Source: JBDSKH01 sp050245915 (GTDB lineage Bacteria; Actinomycetota; Actinomycetes; Actinomycetales; Microbacteriaceae). Taken from it: DNA of 17,029 bases. Below, in pieces: positions 1 through 7,609 of the stretch. The stretch covers positions 1 through 17,029 of the forward strand of contig JBFWWZ010000050.1 in the NCBI GenBank assembly GCA_050245915.1, given 5' to 3'. Both the position numbers and the translations under genes were made by a program. The notes under the pieces were generated by a model. The model did not search any database. It was not told where the DNA came from and worked only from the letters and a program-made list of their open reading frames with translations. Positions within the stretch are counted from its first letter, which is position 1, and every line of letters starts with the position of its first letter.

Positions 1-158
1 TCGAACCGCTCTGGGTGGCGGCCGCGGTGGGCGCGTTCCTCGTCGTCGTCGGGCTGGCCTCCGGGATCGCCGGTGCGATCGGACGACGCTTCGCCCCCGC
101 GGGCGCCCTCAAGATGGGAGAAGAATTACCGCTCAGATCGAATGCTCCGACCTGGTGA
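1..158 (+). CDS. ABC transporter permease, FtsX-like, C-terminal end (partial)
   Basis: Only the last ~51 codons are in the window; the 5' part lies to the left. The reading frame begins at base 3 and ends with TGA at 156-158. The visible part is a hydrophobic segment (WVAAAVGAFLVVVGLASGIAG) followed by a basic, polar tail, which is what the last membrane helix and cytosolic end of a MacB/FtsX-type permease look like. The identification rests mainly on context: two MacB/LolD-type ATPase genes follow immediately on the same strand, the first overlapping this gene's stop codon. The substrate cannot be told. Another membrane protein of the same transporter remains possible. Confidence 0.6.
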   Translation, partial: EPLWVAAAVGAFLVVVGLASGIAGAIGRRFAPAGALKMGEELPLRSNAPTW

Positions 159-1012
159 GGATCTTCTCGGCCGAAGGTGTCGAGGTGCAGGCCCTCCAGG
201 GGCTGACGCTGACCGTCGAGAAAGGCGAGCTGCTGGCGATCGTCGGCGCGTCCGGCTCCGGCAAGTCGACGCTGCTGTCCATCCTCTCCGGGCTCGACAT
301 CCCCACCGCCGGGCGCGCCAGCGTCGCCGGGCACGACCTGCTCGCGATGTCGCCGGCGGAACGCACGCGCTACCGACGGCACACCGTCGGGTTCGTCTGG
401 CAGCAGACGGCGCGCAACCTGCTCCCCTACTTCACCGCGGCGCAGAACATCGCCCTCGCCCTCGCCGTCGCCCGTTCGCCCCGGGCGTCCCGCGCCGCCC
501 GCATCGACGAGCTGCTCGCCCTCCTCGGGATCGCCGATCTCGCCGCCCGCCGCCCCGAGCAGATGTCGGGAGGCCAGCAGCAGCGCGTCGCGATCGCGGT
601 CGCCCTCGCCAACGAGCCCGAGGTGCTGTTCGCCGACGAGCCGACCGGTGAACTCGACGAAGGCAACTCGCAGCTGGTCTTCGACGCCATGCGCGAGGTC
701 AACCAGCGGCTCGGTGTGACGGTGCTGATCGTCACCCACGATCAGGATGTGTCCTCCCAGGTGCGCCGCACCGTCCAGATCCGAGACGGCCGGCTCGCGA
801 CCGAGGTGCTGCGGAGCACCCGCACCGACGAGTTCGGCGTGGAGAGCCTCCACGCCCAGGAGTTCGCGGTGCTCGACAAGGTCGGCCGCCTGCAGCTTCC
901 GCAGGAGTACCTCACGAAGCTGTCGCTCAAAGACCTGGTGCGTCTCGAGCTGGAACCCGACCACGTGCAGGTGCATCCGACCTCGCCCACGGCGGACGGA
1001 GCGGACCGGTGA
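155..1012 (+). CDS. ABC transporter ATP-binding protein (MacB/LolD type) with C-terminal AbrB-like extension
   Basis: ATPase subunit that would power the upstream FtsX-like permease. Counting from the GTG at 155, Walker A is GASGSGKS (31-38), the signature is MSGGQQQR (137-144), Walker B is VLFADE (157-162) and the H-loop His is in VTHDQD (~195). The core ends near residue 220. A further ~60 residues contain a segment (about 236-275, with FAVLDKVGRLQLPQEYL) that resembles a SpoVT-AbrB fold. The start is uncertain. The same frame stays open upstream and encodes IECSDLV just before the GTG, which is the usual first beta strand of these ATPases. The GTG has no Shine-Dalgarno sequence, while GGGAG at 116-120 precedes an in-frame ATT at 125, so a non-standard start giving 295 residues is possible. 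The next ATPase gene overlaps the stop by 4 nt. Confidence 0.88.
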   Translation: MRIFSAEGVEVQALQGLTLTVEKGELLAIVGASGSGKSTLLSILSGLDIPTAGRASVAGHDLLAMSPAERTRYRRHTVGFVWQQTARNLLPYFTAAQNIALALAVARSPRASRAARIDELLALLGIADLAARRPEQMSGGQQQRVAIAVALANEPEVLFADEPTGELDEGNSQLVFDAMREVNQRLGVTVLIVTHDQDVSSQVRRTVQIRDGRLATEVLRSTRTDEFGVESLHAQEFAVLDKVGRLQLPQEYLTKLSLKDLVRLELEPDHVQVHPTSPTADGADR

Positions 1013-1767
1013 TCGGCGACGTCGTGCTGAGGTGCGAGGACCTGAGTCGCTCCTACGGGTCAGGCGAGAACCGGGTGGATGCGGTGCAGGACGCCTCCGT
1101 TGAACTGCGTTCCGGCGAGCTCGTGGTGCTGCGCGGACCCTCGGGGTCGGGCAAGACCACGCTCCTCAACATGCTCGGCGGGCTCGACACCCCCACCGCG
1201 GGCCGGGTGTGGCTCGGTGAGCGGGAGGTGACCGGGGCATCCGAGGCGGAGCTGATCGATATGCGGCGACGGGAGCTGGGCTACATCTTCCAGACGTTCG
1301 CGCTGCTGCCGGTGCTGTCGGCGGCGGAGAATGTGGAGCTGCCGATGCGCATCCTGGGCCTCCCCGCGGCGGAGCGCGACGCCCGCGTCGCCGAGCTGCT
1401 CGAGATCGTCGGGCTCGCGCCGCACGCGAACCAGCGTCCCGGTGAGCTCTCCGGCGGCCAGCAGCAGCGCCTCGGCATCGCCCGCGCCCTCGCCAACGAT
1501 CCGAAGCTGATCATCGCGGACGAACCCACCGGGCAACTGGACAGCACCAACGCGGAGGCGATGATGTCCCTCATCGCCGCGCTCGTGCACCAGCGCGGGG
1601 TCGCGGCGATCGTCTCCACTCACGACCCGCGGATGGCGGCGCACGCCGACCGGATCATTGAGATCCACGACGGCCGGGTGGGCCGCCGCCGCGGCCGTCA
1701 CGCGAGCGACGCCGAACCCGACACCGCGCCGGTGCGGATCGTGCGCCCGGCGACGCCGGACCGGTAG
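1009..1767 (+). CDS. ABC transporter ATP-binding protein (MacB/LolD/FtsE type)
   Basis: Second ATPase of the same operon, 252 residues, starting with a GTG that overlaps the previous stop (GTGA), which suggests translational coupling. Visible motifs are Walker A GPSGSGKT (43-50), the Q-loop glutamine (~95), signature LSGGQQQR (147-154), Walker B LIIADE (167-172), D-loop and H-loop STHD (~203-206). The spacing and wording of the motifs are those of the MacB/LolD clade, which pairs with permeases having large extracytoplasmic domains and often extrudes peptides, lipoproteins or drugs. The C-terminal ~25 residues are Arg-rich and low in complexity. Two different ATPases behind one permease suggest a heterodimeric motor, but the other half of the operon is outside the window. 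The substrate is unknown. Confidence 0.92.
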   Translation: MIGDVVLRCEDLSRSYGSGENRVDAVQDASVELRSGELVVLRGPSGSGKTTLLNMLGGLDTPTAGRVWLGEREVTGASEAELIDMRRRELGYIFQTFALLPVLSAAENVELPMRILGLPAAERDARVAELLEIVGLAPHANQRPGELSGGQQQRLGIARALANDPKLIIADEPTGQLDSTNAEAMMSLIAALVHQRGVAAIVSTHDPRMAAHADRIIEIHDGRVGRRRGRHASDAEPDTAPVRIVRPATPDR

Positions 1768-1775
1768 CTCGCTGC

Positions 1776-2396
1776 TCAGGACGCGTCGAGCGCCAGCCGG
1801 CCGGCGAACCCGAGCAGCACCACGCCGGTGACGCGGTCGAGCCACGCCCGGGCCGCGGGACGTGACAGCACGGAGCGCCCGCGCGAGATCAGCGCCGCGA
1901 CGAGAGTGAGCCAGACGATGCCGAGCACCTGGTGCACCACCACCAGCCCCGCCATCGTCAGCGCGTGCGGGGCGCCCGCCGGCACCAGCACCGGGAGCAC
2001 GCCGACGTAGAACGCGGCGATCTTCGGGTTCAGGAGGTTGGTGACCATACCCTGCCGGAAGGGGACCCGTCCGGAGACGGCGGGTGCGGCATCCACCTGG
2101 CCGGTCGCGGGGCGCAGGCTCTTGCCGATCATGCGGGCAGCCAGCCAGACGAGGTAGCCGGCGCCGACGATGCGCACCACCTCGTAGGCGATCGGCGCGG
2201 CCGTGAACAGCGCCGCAAGCCCGGCGACAGTCAGCGCGCCCCACAGCGAACAGCCCGTGATGACGCCCAGAGCGGCGAGAACGCCGGATCGGAACCCTCC
2301 GGTCGCCGCCCAGCGGGCCACGATCGCGAAATCCGCCCCGGGGAGCAGGGTGAGGAGCGCCAGGGCGCCGACGGCGGCAAGCAGTTCAGCAGACAC
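1776..2396 (-). CDS. LysE/RhtB family exporter (amino-acid or homoserine-lactone type)
   Basis: A 206-residue, very hydrophobic protein with about six membrane segments, the size and layout of the LysE/RhtB family. The N-terminus holds LLTLLPGADFAIV, close to the family's usual PGPD loop (Ala replaces the second Pro), and mid-protein NLLNPKIAAFYVGVLP matches the conserved LNPK-A-F segment of RhtB-like exporters. These proteins export amino acids or related small molecules using the proton gradient; the substrate cannot be told here. The start is a GTG 12 nt after the clpX stop on the same strand, without a strong Shine-Dalgarno sequence, so it probably depends on clpX transcription. Its stop lies 8 nt from that of the convergent ABC ATPase gene; no hairpin is visible between them. 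Confidence 0.9.
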   Translation of the reverse strand: MSAELLAAVGALALLTLLPGADFAIVARWAATGGFRSGVLAALGVITGCSLWGALTVAGLAALFTAAPIAYEVVRIVGAGYLVWLAARMIGKSLRPATGQVDAAPAVSGRVPFRQGMVTNLLNPKIAAFYVGVLPVLVPAGAPHALTMAGLVVVHQVLGIVWLTLVAALISRGRSVLSRPAARAWLDRVTGVVLLGFAGRLALDAS

Positions 2397-2408
2397 GGAG
2401 AGCTGCGG

Positions 2409-3689
<1,281 letters not shown>

Positions 3690-3696
3690 GCCCCCG

Positions 3697-3702
3697 AGCC
3701 TA
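3697..3702 (-). promoter_or_regulatory. Putative -10 box of clpX (leaderless transcript)
   Basis: TAGGCT on the minus strand fits the actinobacterial TAnnnT -10 consensus and ends 7 nt before the clpX ATG. With the usual 6-7 nt between -10 box and transcription start, the RNA would begin at or next to the A of ATG. No clear TTGACA-like -35 box lies at 17-18 nt. Confidence 0.5.
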
Positions 3703-3769
3703 ACCCGATGCGGCGACGACGACGGTCACCATGACCCCCCGTGTTGACGTGGTCTGCTGTGGGCCGAAT

Positions 3770-3775
3770 TAGGCT
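3770..3775 (+). promoter_or_regulatory. Putative -10 box of the copper operon (leaderless transcript)
   Basis: TAGGCT lies 6 nt before the GTG at 3782, the same hexamer and nearly the same spacing as for divergent clpX. TTGACG at 3744-3749 is a good -35 candidate, but the spacer would be 20 nt, longer than usual. Confidence 0.5.
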
Positions 3776-3781
3776 GGACAG

Positions 3782-4357
3782 GTGAACCCCCGAGCGACAC
3801 GCCTCGCCCGCGGCTCGGCCGTCGGCGTGATCGCGACCGCGGCGGCCGCGCTCTCGCATGCGGTCGCGGGCGGCGGCACCCCGAGCGCGCTGGCGCTCGC
3901 GGTCGGCGTCGTGTTCGGCGGGATGCTGGGCACCTTCTCGCTGTCGGCCCGCCCGTCGCTCCCCCGGCTGACAGTCGCGGTGGGGGTCACGCAGCTCGTG
4001 TTCCATATGGTCTTCTCGACGCTCGGATCCGCAGCGCCCGTCGAGGGCCATGTGCACGGCGCCGTGGTACTCGCTCAGGCGACCCCCCACACGCACGTCG
4101 ATTCGCCGCTGATGTGGCTGAGTCACGCCGCCGCCGGCATCCTCACGCTCGTGTTCCTGCGGCGGGCCGAGCAGGCGGCCTGGCAGCTGGTGCGCGGGTT
4201 CGTCCGGCGCATCGCGGCTCCGTTCCGGCCGGCGGCGCCGGTCCCGATGGCGACCCGCGTCATGCCGCTTCCCTCCGAGTTCCCCGTCCGGCTCCTCGGA
4301 CGGCTCCTCATCTCGACCGTGTCCGGTCGGGGCCCGCCCGCTCCTGTCGCGTACTGA
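3782..4357 (+). CDS. Membrane protein of copper module, unknown function
   Basis: 191 residues with about four hydrophobic segments (roughly 12-30, 35-55, 64-82 and 110-127), so an integral membrane protein. Histidines sit in or beside the helices and in the loop between helices 3 and 4 (H26, H75, H90, H92, H103, H105, H115), which could bind metal. The C-terminal ~50 residues are Arg/Pro-rich and probably cytosolic. It is the first gene of a run with a YcnI-like and a CopC-like protein, so a role in copper handling is a reasonable inference, but I do not recognise a named domain. The GTG at 3782 is preferred because a TAGGCT box lies 6 nt upstream and no earlier start fits. A T8 run follows the stop (4368-4375), without a convincing hairpin before it. 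Confidence 0.75.
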   Translation: MNPRATRLARGSAVGVIATAAAALSHAVAGGGTPSALALAVGVVFGGMLGTFSLSARPSLPRLTVAVGVTQLVFHMVFSTLGSAAPVEGHVHGAVVLAQATPHTHVDSPLMWLSHAAAGILTLVFLRRAEQAAWQLVRGFVRRIAAPFRPAAPVPMATRVMPLPSEFPVRLLGRLLISTVSGRGPPAPVAY

Positions 4358-4402
4358 TACACACCCCTTTTTTTTCTCCACGCAACAGACAGGAACACAC
4401 GC

Positions 4403-5113
4403 ATGTCCAAGAAGACCCTTGCCGTCACCGCGATCGTCGCGGGGGCGGTTCTCGCCGTCGCGGCCCCGCTCGCGGCGAGCGCGCACGTGACCATCGGGAC
4501 GAATCAGGCGGACCCGGGCAGCTACCCGGTGATCGACTTCAAGGTGCCGACCGAGTCCGCGACCGCCACGACAACGGCGATCGACATCACGCTGCCGACG
4601 GATACCCCGTTCGGTTTCGTGGCCTACGTGCCCGTCGCCGGGTGGGATGCCGAGCTCGTCCGCGAGACGCTCGACACCCCGATCGAGACGGAGGACGGAA
4701 CCGTCACCGAAGCTGTCACCCACGTGATCTGGACGGCTCAGCCCGGCCACGAGATCACGGCGGAGCAGTACGGCATCTTCCCCGTGCTGCTCGGCGGGGT
4801 GCCGGACACCGGCCACATCGTCCTGCCGGTGGCGCAGACCTACTCCGACGGCACAGTCGTGAACTGGTCCGAAGAGGGGGACGACGCGGAGCACCCCGCA
4901 CCCATCCTCTACGTGAACGATGAGCCGGCGGCCGACCACCACGGCGGCAGCGAAGTCGATGACCACGACGCCAGCGTCGAGGTCGACCACGACGCGGCGA
5001 CGGCATCGTCGTCGACCGACGCGGTTGCCCGCGGTCTCGGCATCGGCGGCCTGGTCGTCGGTGCGGTCGGTGTCGTCGTCGCGATCCTGAGCCGGCGGAA
5101 GCCCGCCGCCTGA
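4403..5113 (+). CDS. YcnI-like copper-binding protein (DUF1775), membrane-anchored
   Basis: 236 residues. A signal peptide (MSKKTLAVTAIVAGAVLAVA, ending AASA) should be cleaved so that the mature protein begins with His28 (HVTIG), as in YcnI-family proteins, where the N-terminal His helps bind Cu(II). The DUF1775 beta domain covers about 28-172 and includes a Trp near its end (VVNWSEE) typical of the family. A His/Asp-rich linker (about 178-199) and one membrane helix (about 211-230) followed by RRKPAA anchor it, so it acts outside the cell membrane. The ribosome binding site AGGAA lies 7 nt before the ATG. The copC-like gene overlaps the stop by 1 nt (TGATG). Copper acquisition or chaperoning is the likely role, from family knowledge and context. 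Confidence 0.88.
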   Translation: MSKKTLAVTAIVAGAVLAVAAPLAASAHVTIGTNQADPGSYPVIDFKVPTESATATTTAIDITLPTDTPFGFVAYVPVAGWDAELVRETLDTPIETEDGTVTEAVTHVIWTAQPGHEITAEQYGIFPVLLGGVPDTGHIVLPVAQTYSDGTVVNWSEEGDDAEHPAPILYVNDEPAADHHGGSEVDDHDASVEVDHDAATASSSTDAVARGLGIGGLVVGAVGVVVAILSRRKPAA

Positions 5114-5721
5114 TGCGATCCACCGATGTCCTCCGGTACACGGTGCTGATCGCAGCCGGCGCATTGGTGGTCGCGGGGTCTGCGCTGGGGAGCACCTCCC
5201 CGGCGCAGGCCCACAACTACCTGGTGGCATCGAGTCCATCGGCGGGTGAGACGCTCACCGAGCTGCCGGAGGCGTTCTTCGTCACCACCAACGAGTCGCT
5301 CCTCACGGTGAACGGCTCCGTCGCCGGATTCGCGTTTCAGATCGTGGACGCGGAGGGTCTGCACTACGAGACGGGGTGCGTCGAGGTGGAGGGGCCGACG
5401 ATGTCGACCGAACCACGGCTCGGCGCCGCGGGTGACTACCGGGCGCTCTGGCAGATCGTCTCGGCGGACGGCCACACGGTGAGCAGCGAGATCGCGTTCA
5501 CATGGGCTCCCGACGCCGGTGCGCCGGTCGCCGAGGGCAGTGCTGCCGCGCCATCATGCGGTGGCGACCCCACGACGATGACCGGCGAGCCCTCTCCCCC
5601 GCCGACTGTGTCCCGGCCCGCCGCCGTCCCCCTCGGCGACGTCCTGTGGATCGGCGGAGGAGTCCTCGCCGTCGGCATCGCGGTCGCGGTCACCATCCTG
5701 GTGCTGAGCCGTCGCCGCTGA
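5113..5721 (+). CDS. CopC-domain copper-binding protein, membrane-anchored
   Basis: 202 residues: a signal peptide ending AQA, then mature His34 (HNYLVASSPSAGE), the canonical start of CopC domains, whose N-terminal His takes part in Cu(II) binding. The second ligand pair is visible as Asp119 and His121 in SADGHTVSSEIAFTW, the family's C-terminal signature. The domain ends near 132; a Pro/Ser-rich linker and one membrane helix (about 177-198) ending SRRR follow. No CopD-type permease domain is fused or next to it. The gene starts 1 nt inside the YcnI-like stop codon, so the two are almost surely co-translated. A strong hairpin follows the stop and separates it from convergent clpP2. It probably binds or passes on extracellular copper. 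Confidence 0.9.
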   Translation: MRSTDVLRYTVLIAAGALVVAGSALGSTSPAQAHNYLVASSPSAGETLTELPEAFFVTTNESLLTVNGSVAGFAFQIVDAEGLHYETGCVEVEGPTMSTEPRLGAAGDYRALWQIVSADGHTVSSEIAFTWAPDAGAPVAEGSAAAPSCGGDPTTMTGEPSPPPTVSRPAAVPLGDVLWIGGGVLAVGIAVAVTILVLSRRR

Positions 5722-5725
5722 CGCG

Positions 5726-5763
5726 ACGAAGCCGCCGCTCCCGATCGGGTGCGGCGGCTTCGT
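5726..5763. terminator. Bidirectional hairpin terminator between copC-like gene and clpP2
   Basis: A 13-bp perfect stem (5726-5738 with 5751-5763) encloses a second 10-bp palindrome (CCCGATCGGG, 5740-5749). It starts 4 nt after the copC-like stop and lies 8 nt from the clpP2 stop, so it can serve both convergent transcripts. There is no long U-tract. Confidence 0.8.
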
Positions 5764-5771
5764 GTCCGCGA

Positions 5772-6449
5772 CTACTTCGCGGTGAGCGCAGCGGCCGGGA
5801 CGTTCTTGCGGCTGGTGAGCACCTGGTCGATGAGGCCGTACTCGAGCGCCTCCTGCGCGGACAGGATCTTGTCGCGCTCGATGTCGGTGTTCACCTGCTC
5901 CGCGGTGCGGTTGGAGTGCGCGGCGAGCGTCTCCTCCAGCCAGGTGCGCATGCGCAGCACCTCGGCGGCCTGGATCTCGATGTCGGACGCCTGGCCCCGG
6001 CCCGCCTCACCGGTCGCCGGCTGGTGGATGAGCACTCGCGCGTTCTGCAGCGCGAGACGCTTGCCCGGCGTTCCGGCGGCCGCGATGACGGCGGCGGCGG
6101 AGGCCGCCTGACCGAGCACGGTCGTCTGGATCTGCGGACGGATGTACTGCATCGTGTCGTAGATCGCGGTCATCGCCGTGAACGAGCCACCGGGGCTGTT
6201 GATGTACATGACGATGTCGCGGTCGGGATCCATCGACTCGAGCACCAGCAGCTGGGCCATGATGTCGTCGGCCGACGCGTCGTCGACCTGCACGCCGAGG
6301 AAGATGATGCGGTCCTCGAACAGCTTCGCGTACGGGTCCTGGCGCTTGAAGCCGTAGGCGGTGCGCTCCTCGAAGCTCGGGAGGATGTATCGCGACGACG
6401 GCATCCGGTCTGCCAGATTGCCGCCCGCCATGAACGTGGGGGTCTCCAT
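5772..6449 (-). CDS. clpP2: ATP-dependent Clp protease proteolytic subunit ClpP2
   Basis: Serine protease subunit that assembles with ClpP1 into the actinobacterial mixed tetradecamer and degrades proteins unfolded by ClpX or ClpC. 225 residues. The catalytic triad is Ser117 (in GQAASAAA), His142 (LIHQP) and Asp193 (ERD). The oligomerisation/substrate segment INSPGGS is at 83-89. The N-terminal ~30 residues before the core are longer than in ClpP1, consistent with the processed propeptide of ClpP2. The replacement of the usual GMAASMG by GQAASAAA is normal for ClpP2. It lies 14 nt after the clpP1 stop with a GGAAG/AAAGAG-type ribosome binding site, so both come from one mRNA. Confidence 0.96.
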   Translation of the reverse strand: METPTFMAGGNLADRMPSSRYILPSFEERTAYGFKRQDPYAKLFEDRIIFLGVQVDDASADDIMAQLLVLESMDPDRDIVMYINSPGGSFTAMTAIYDTMQYIRPQIQTTVLGQAASAAAVIAAAGTPGKRLALQNARVLIHQPATGEAGRGQASDIEIQAAEVLRMRTWLEETLAAHSNRTAEQVNTDIERDKILSAQEALEYGLIDQVLTSRKNVPAAALTAK

Positions 6450-6463
6450 GTCTCTTTCTTCCC

Positions 6464-7048
6464 TTACTTGTCTGTTCCGCCGCCGCCGACGACGTCGGCC
6501 GCCGACTCGCGGATGTGGTCGACGAAGCCGTACTCCAGCGCCTCCTGGGCGCTGAACCAGCGGTCGCGGTCGCCGTCGGCGTTGATCTGCTCGACGGTCT
6601 TGCCGGTCTGGGCGGCGGTGATCTCGGCGAGGCGTTTCTTCATGTCGAGGATGAGCGCCGCCTGGGTCTGGATGTCGGACGACGTGCCGCCGAATCCACC
6701 GTGCGGCTGGTGCAGCAGCACCCGCGCGTTCGGGGTGATGTAGCGCTTGCCCTTGGTGCCGGCCGTCAGCAGCAGCTGGCCCATCGATGCGGCCATGCCG
6801 ATGCCGACGGTGACGATGTCGTTCGGCACGTACTGCATGGTGTCGTAGATCGCCATGCCCGCCGTGATGGAGCCGCCGGGGCTGTTGATGTAGAGGTAGA
6901 TGTCTTTCTTGTCATCGTCGGCCGCGAGCAGCAGCAGCTTCGCCGCGATCTCGTTCGAGTTGTCGTCGCGCACCTCCGACCCGAGCCAGATGATGCGCTC
7001 TTTGAGCAGACGATCGAAGACACTCGGCTGGAATGTCGGTTCGGCCAT
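6464..7048 (-). CDS. clpP1: ATP-dependent Clp protease proteolytic subunit ClpP1
   Basis: First gene of the clpP1-clpP2 operon; partner of ClpP2 in the barrel-shaped protease. 194 residues, the usual length. The catalytic triad is Ser88 (GMAASMG), His113 (LLHQPHGG) and Asp162 (GDRD). INSPGGS at 54-60 is the conserved strand-binding segment, and PHGGFGGTSSDIQ is typical of the handle region. The ATG at 7048 has AGGAG 9 nt upstream. A TAGATT box about 34 nt upstream of the ATG could be the -10 of the promoter, and an imperfect ClgR-like palindrome lies just further upstream. The C-terminus is Gly-rich and flexible. Confidence 0.97.
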   Translation of the reverse strand: MAEPTFQPSVFDRLLKERIIWLGSEVRDDNSNEIAAKLLLLAADDDKKDIYLYINSPGGSITAGMAIYDTMQYVPNDIVTVGIGMAASMGQLLLTAGTKGKRYITPNARVLLHQPHGGFGGTSSDIQTQAALILDMKKRLAEITAAQTGKTVEQINADGDRDRWFSAQEALEYGFVDHIRESAADVVGGGGTDK

Positions 7049-7081
7049 GGGGTGGGGCTCCTGTCTTGAGGTTCGCTGTCG

Positions 7082-7087
7082 AATCTA
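7082..7087 (-). promoter_or_regulatory. Putative -10 box of the clpP1-clpP2 operon
   Basis: TAGATT on the minus strand matches TAnnnT and would start transcription about 27 nt before the clpP1 ATG, leaving room for the AGGAG site at 7058-7062. The -35 region is not clearly recognisable, as expected for an activator-dependent promoter. Confidence 0.4.
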
Positions 7088-7113
7088 CCGGCGGGGTGTC
7101 CCCGGTTTTGACG

Positions 7114-7131
7114 TGTTCGCTTCCGGCAGAG
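7114..7131 (-). promoter_or_regulatory. Candidate ClgR-type operator upstream of clpP1
   Basis: The segment has one CGC half-site and a degenerate GCA instead of GCG at the expected spacing (CGC-N5-GCA), flanked by A/T on one side. ClgR activates clpP1P2 in Streptomyces and Corynebacterium through a CGC-N5-GCG-type palindrome. The position just upstream of the presumed -35 fits an activator. The match is imperfect, so this is only a candidate. Confidence 0.25.
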
Positions 7132-7138
7132 TTGGCGC

Positions 7139-7609
7139 ATGACGACGTGGCAAGAGCAGGTGGATGCCGTGTGGGCCCGCGCGGACGAGCTCGGCGACCA
7201 GGGGGTGATGGATGCGATCGACGCCCTGGCGGCGGAGGCTCCCGACCCGGGGCTGGCGGCTTTCGAGCGCGGAGGATCGCGGGACTCGGCGGGGCTGGAG
7301 TCGGAGGCGGAGCCCCTGTACCGCGAGGCGCTGGCGCTCGGGCTGCCGGAGGATGAGCGCGCGCAGTGCACGATCCAGCTCGCGTCCACTCTGCGGAACC
7401 TGGGCCGCGCGGACGAGTCGCTGGCGCTTCTGCGGAACGCGGCGCCGTATCCCCCGTATTCCTCCGCGTTCGCCGCGTTCGAGGCGCTGACCCTCGCGAC
7501 GCTGGGCCGGCCGGCGGAGGGGTTGTCGCTCGTGCTGACGGCGCTGGCGCCGACGCTCCCCCGGTATCAGCGCTCGGTGGCCGCCTACGCGGACGACCTC
7601 GTCCCTTAG
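7139..7609 (+). CDS. Small tetratricopeptide-repeat-like protein
   Basis: 156 residues, soluble, rich in Ala, Leu and Glu, with helical repeats. The stretch ESEAEPLYREALALGLPEDERAQ followed by CTIQLASTLRNLGRADESLALL reads as paired TPR helices (about residues 55-100), with a second, weaker pair towards the C-terminus (FEALTLATLGRPAEGLSLVL). Such proteins are common in Microbacteriaceae and usually serve as protein-binding scaffolds; no partner is suggested here. There is no ribosome binding site; the ATG lies 6 nt after CAGAGT, so the mRNA may be leaderless. Divergent from clpP1. Its stop codon overlaps that of the convergent DUF1697 gene (TTAG, 7606-7609). Confidence 0.82.
   Translation: MTTWQEQVDAVWARADELGDQGVMDAIDALAAEAPDPGLAAFERGGSRDSAGLESEAEPLYREALALGLPEDERAQCTIQLASTLRNLGRADESLALLRNAAPYPPYSSAFAAFEALTLATLGRPAEGLSLVLTALAPTLPRYQRSVAAYADDLVP

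Noticed and set aside
4368..4375. T8 run as a rho-independent terminator
   Set aside because: No stable hairpin precedes it directly, and the next gene of the copper module starts 28 nt later, so it is probably internal to the operon.
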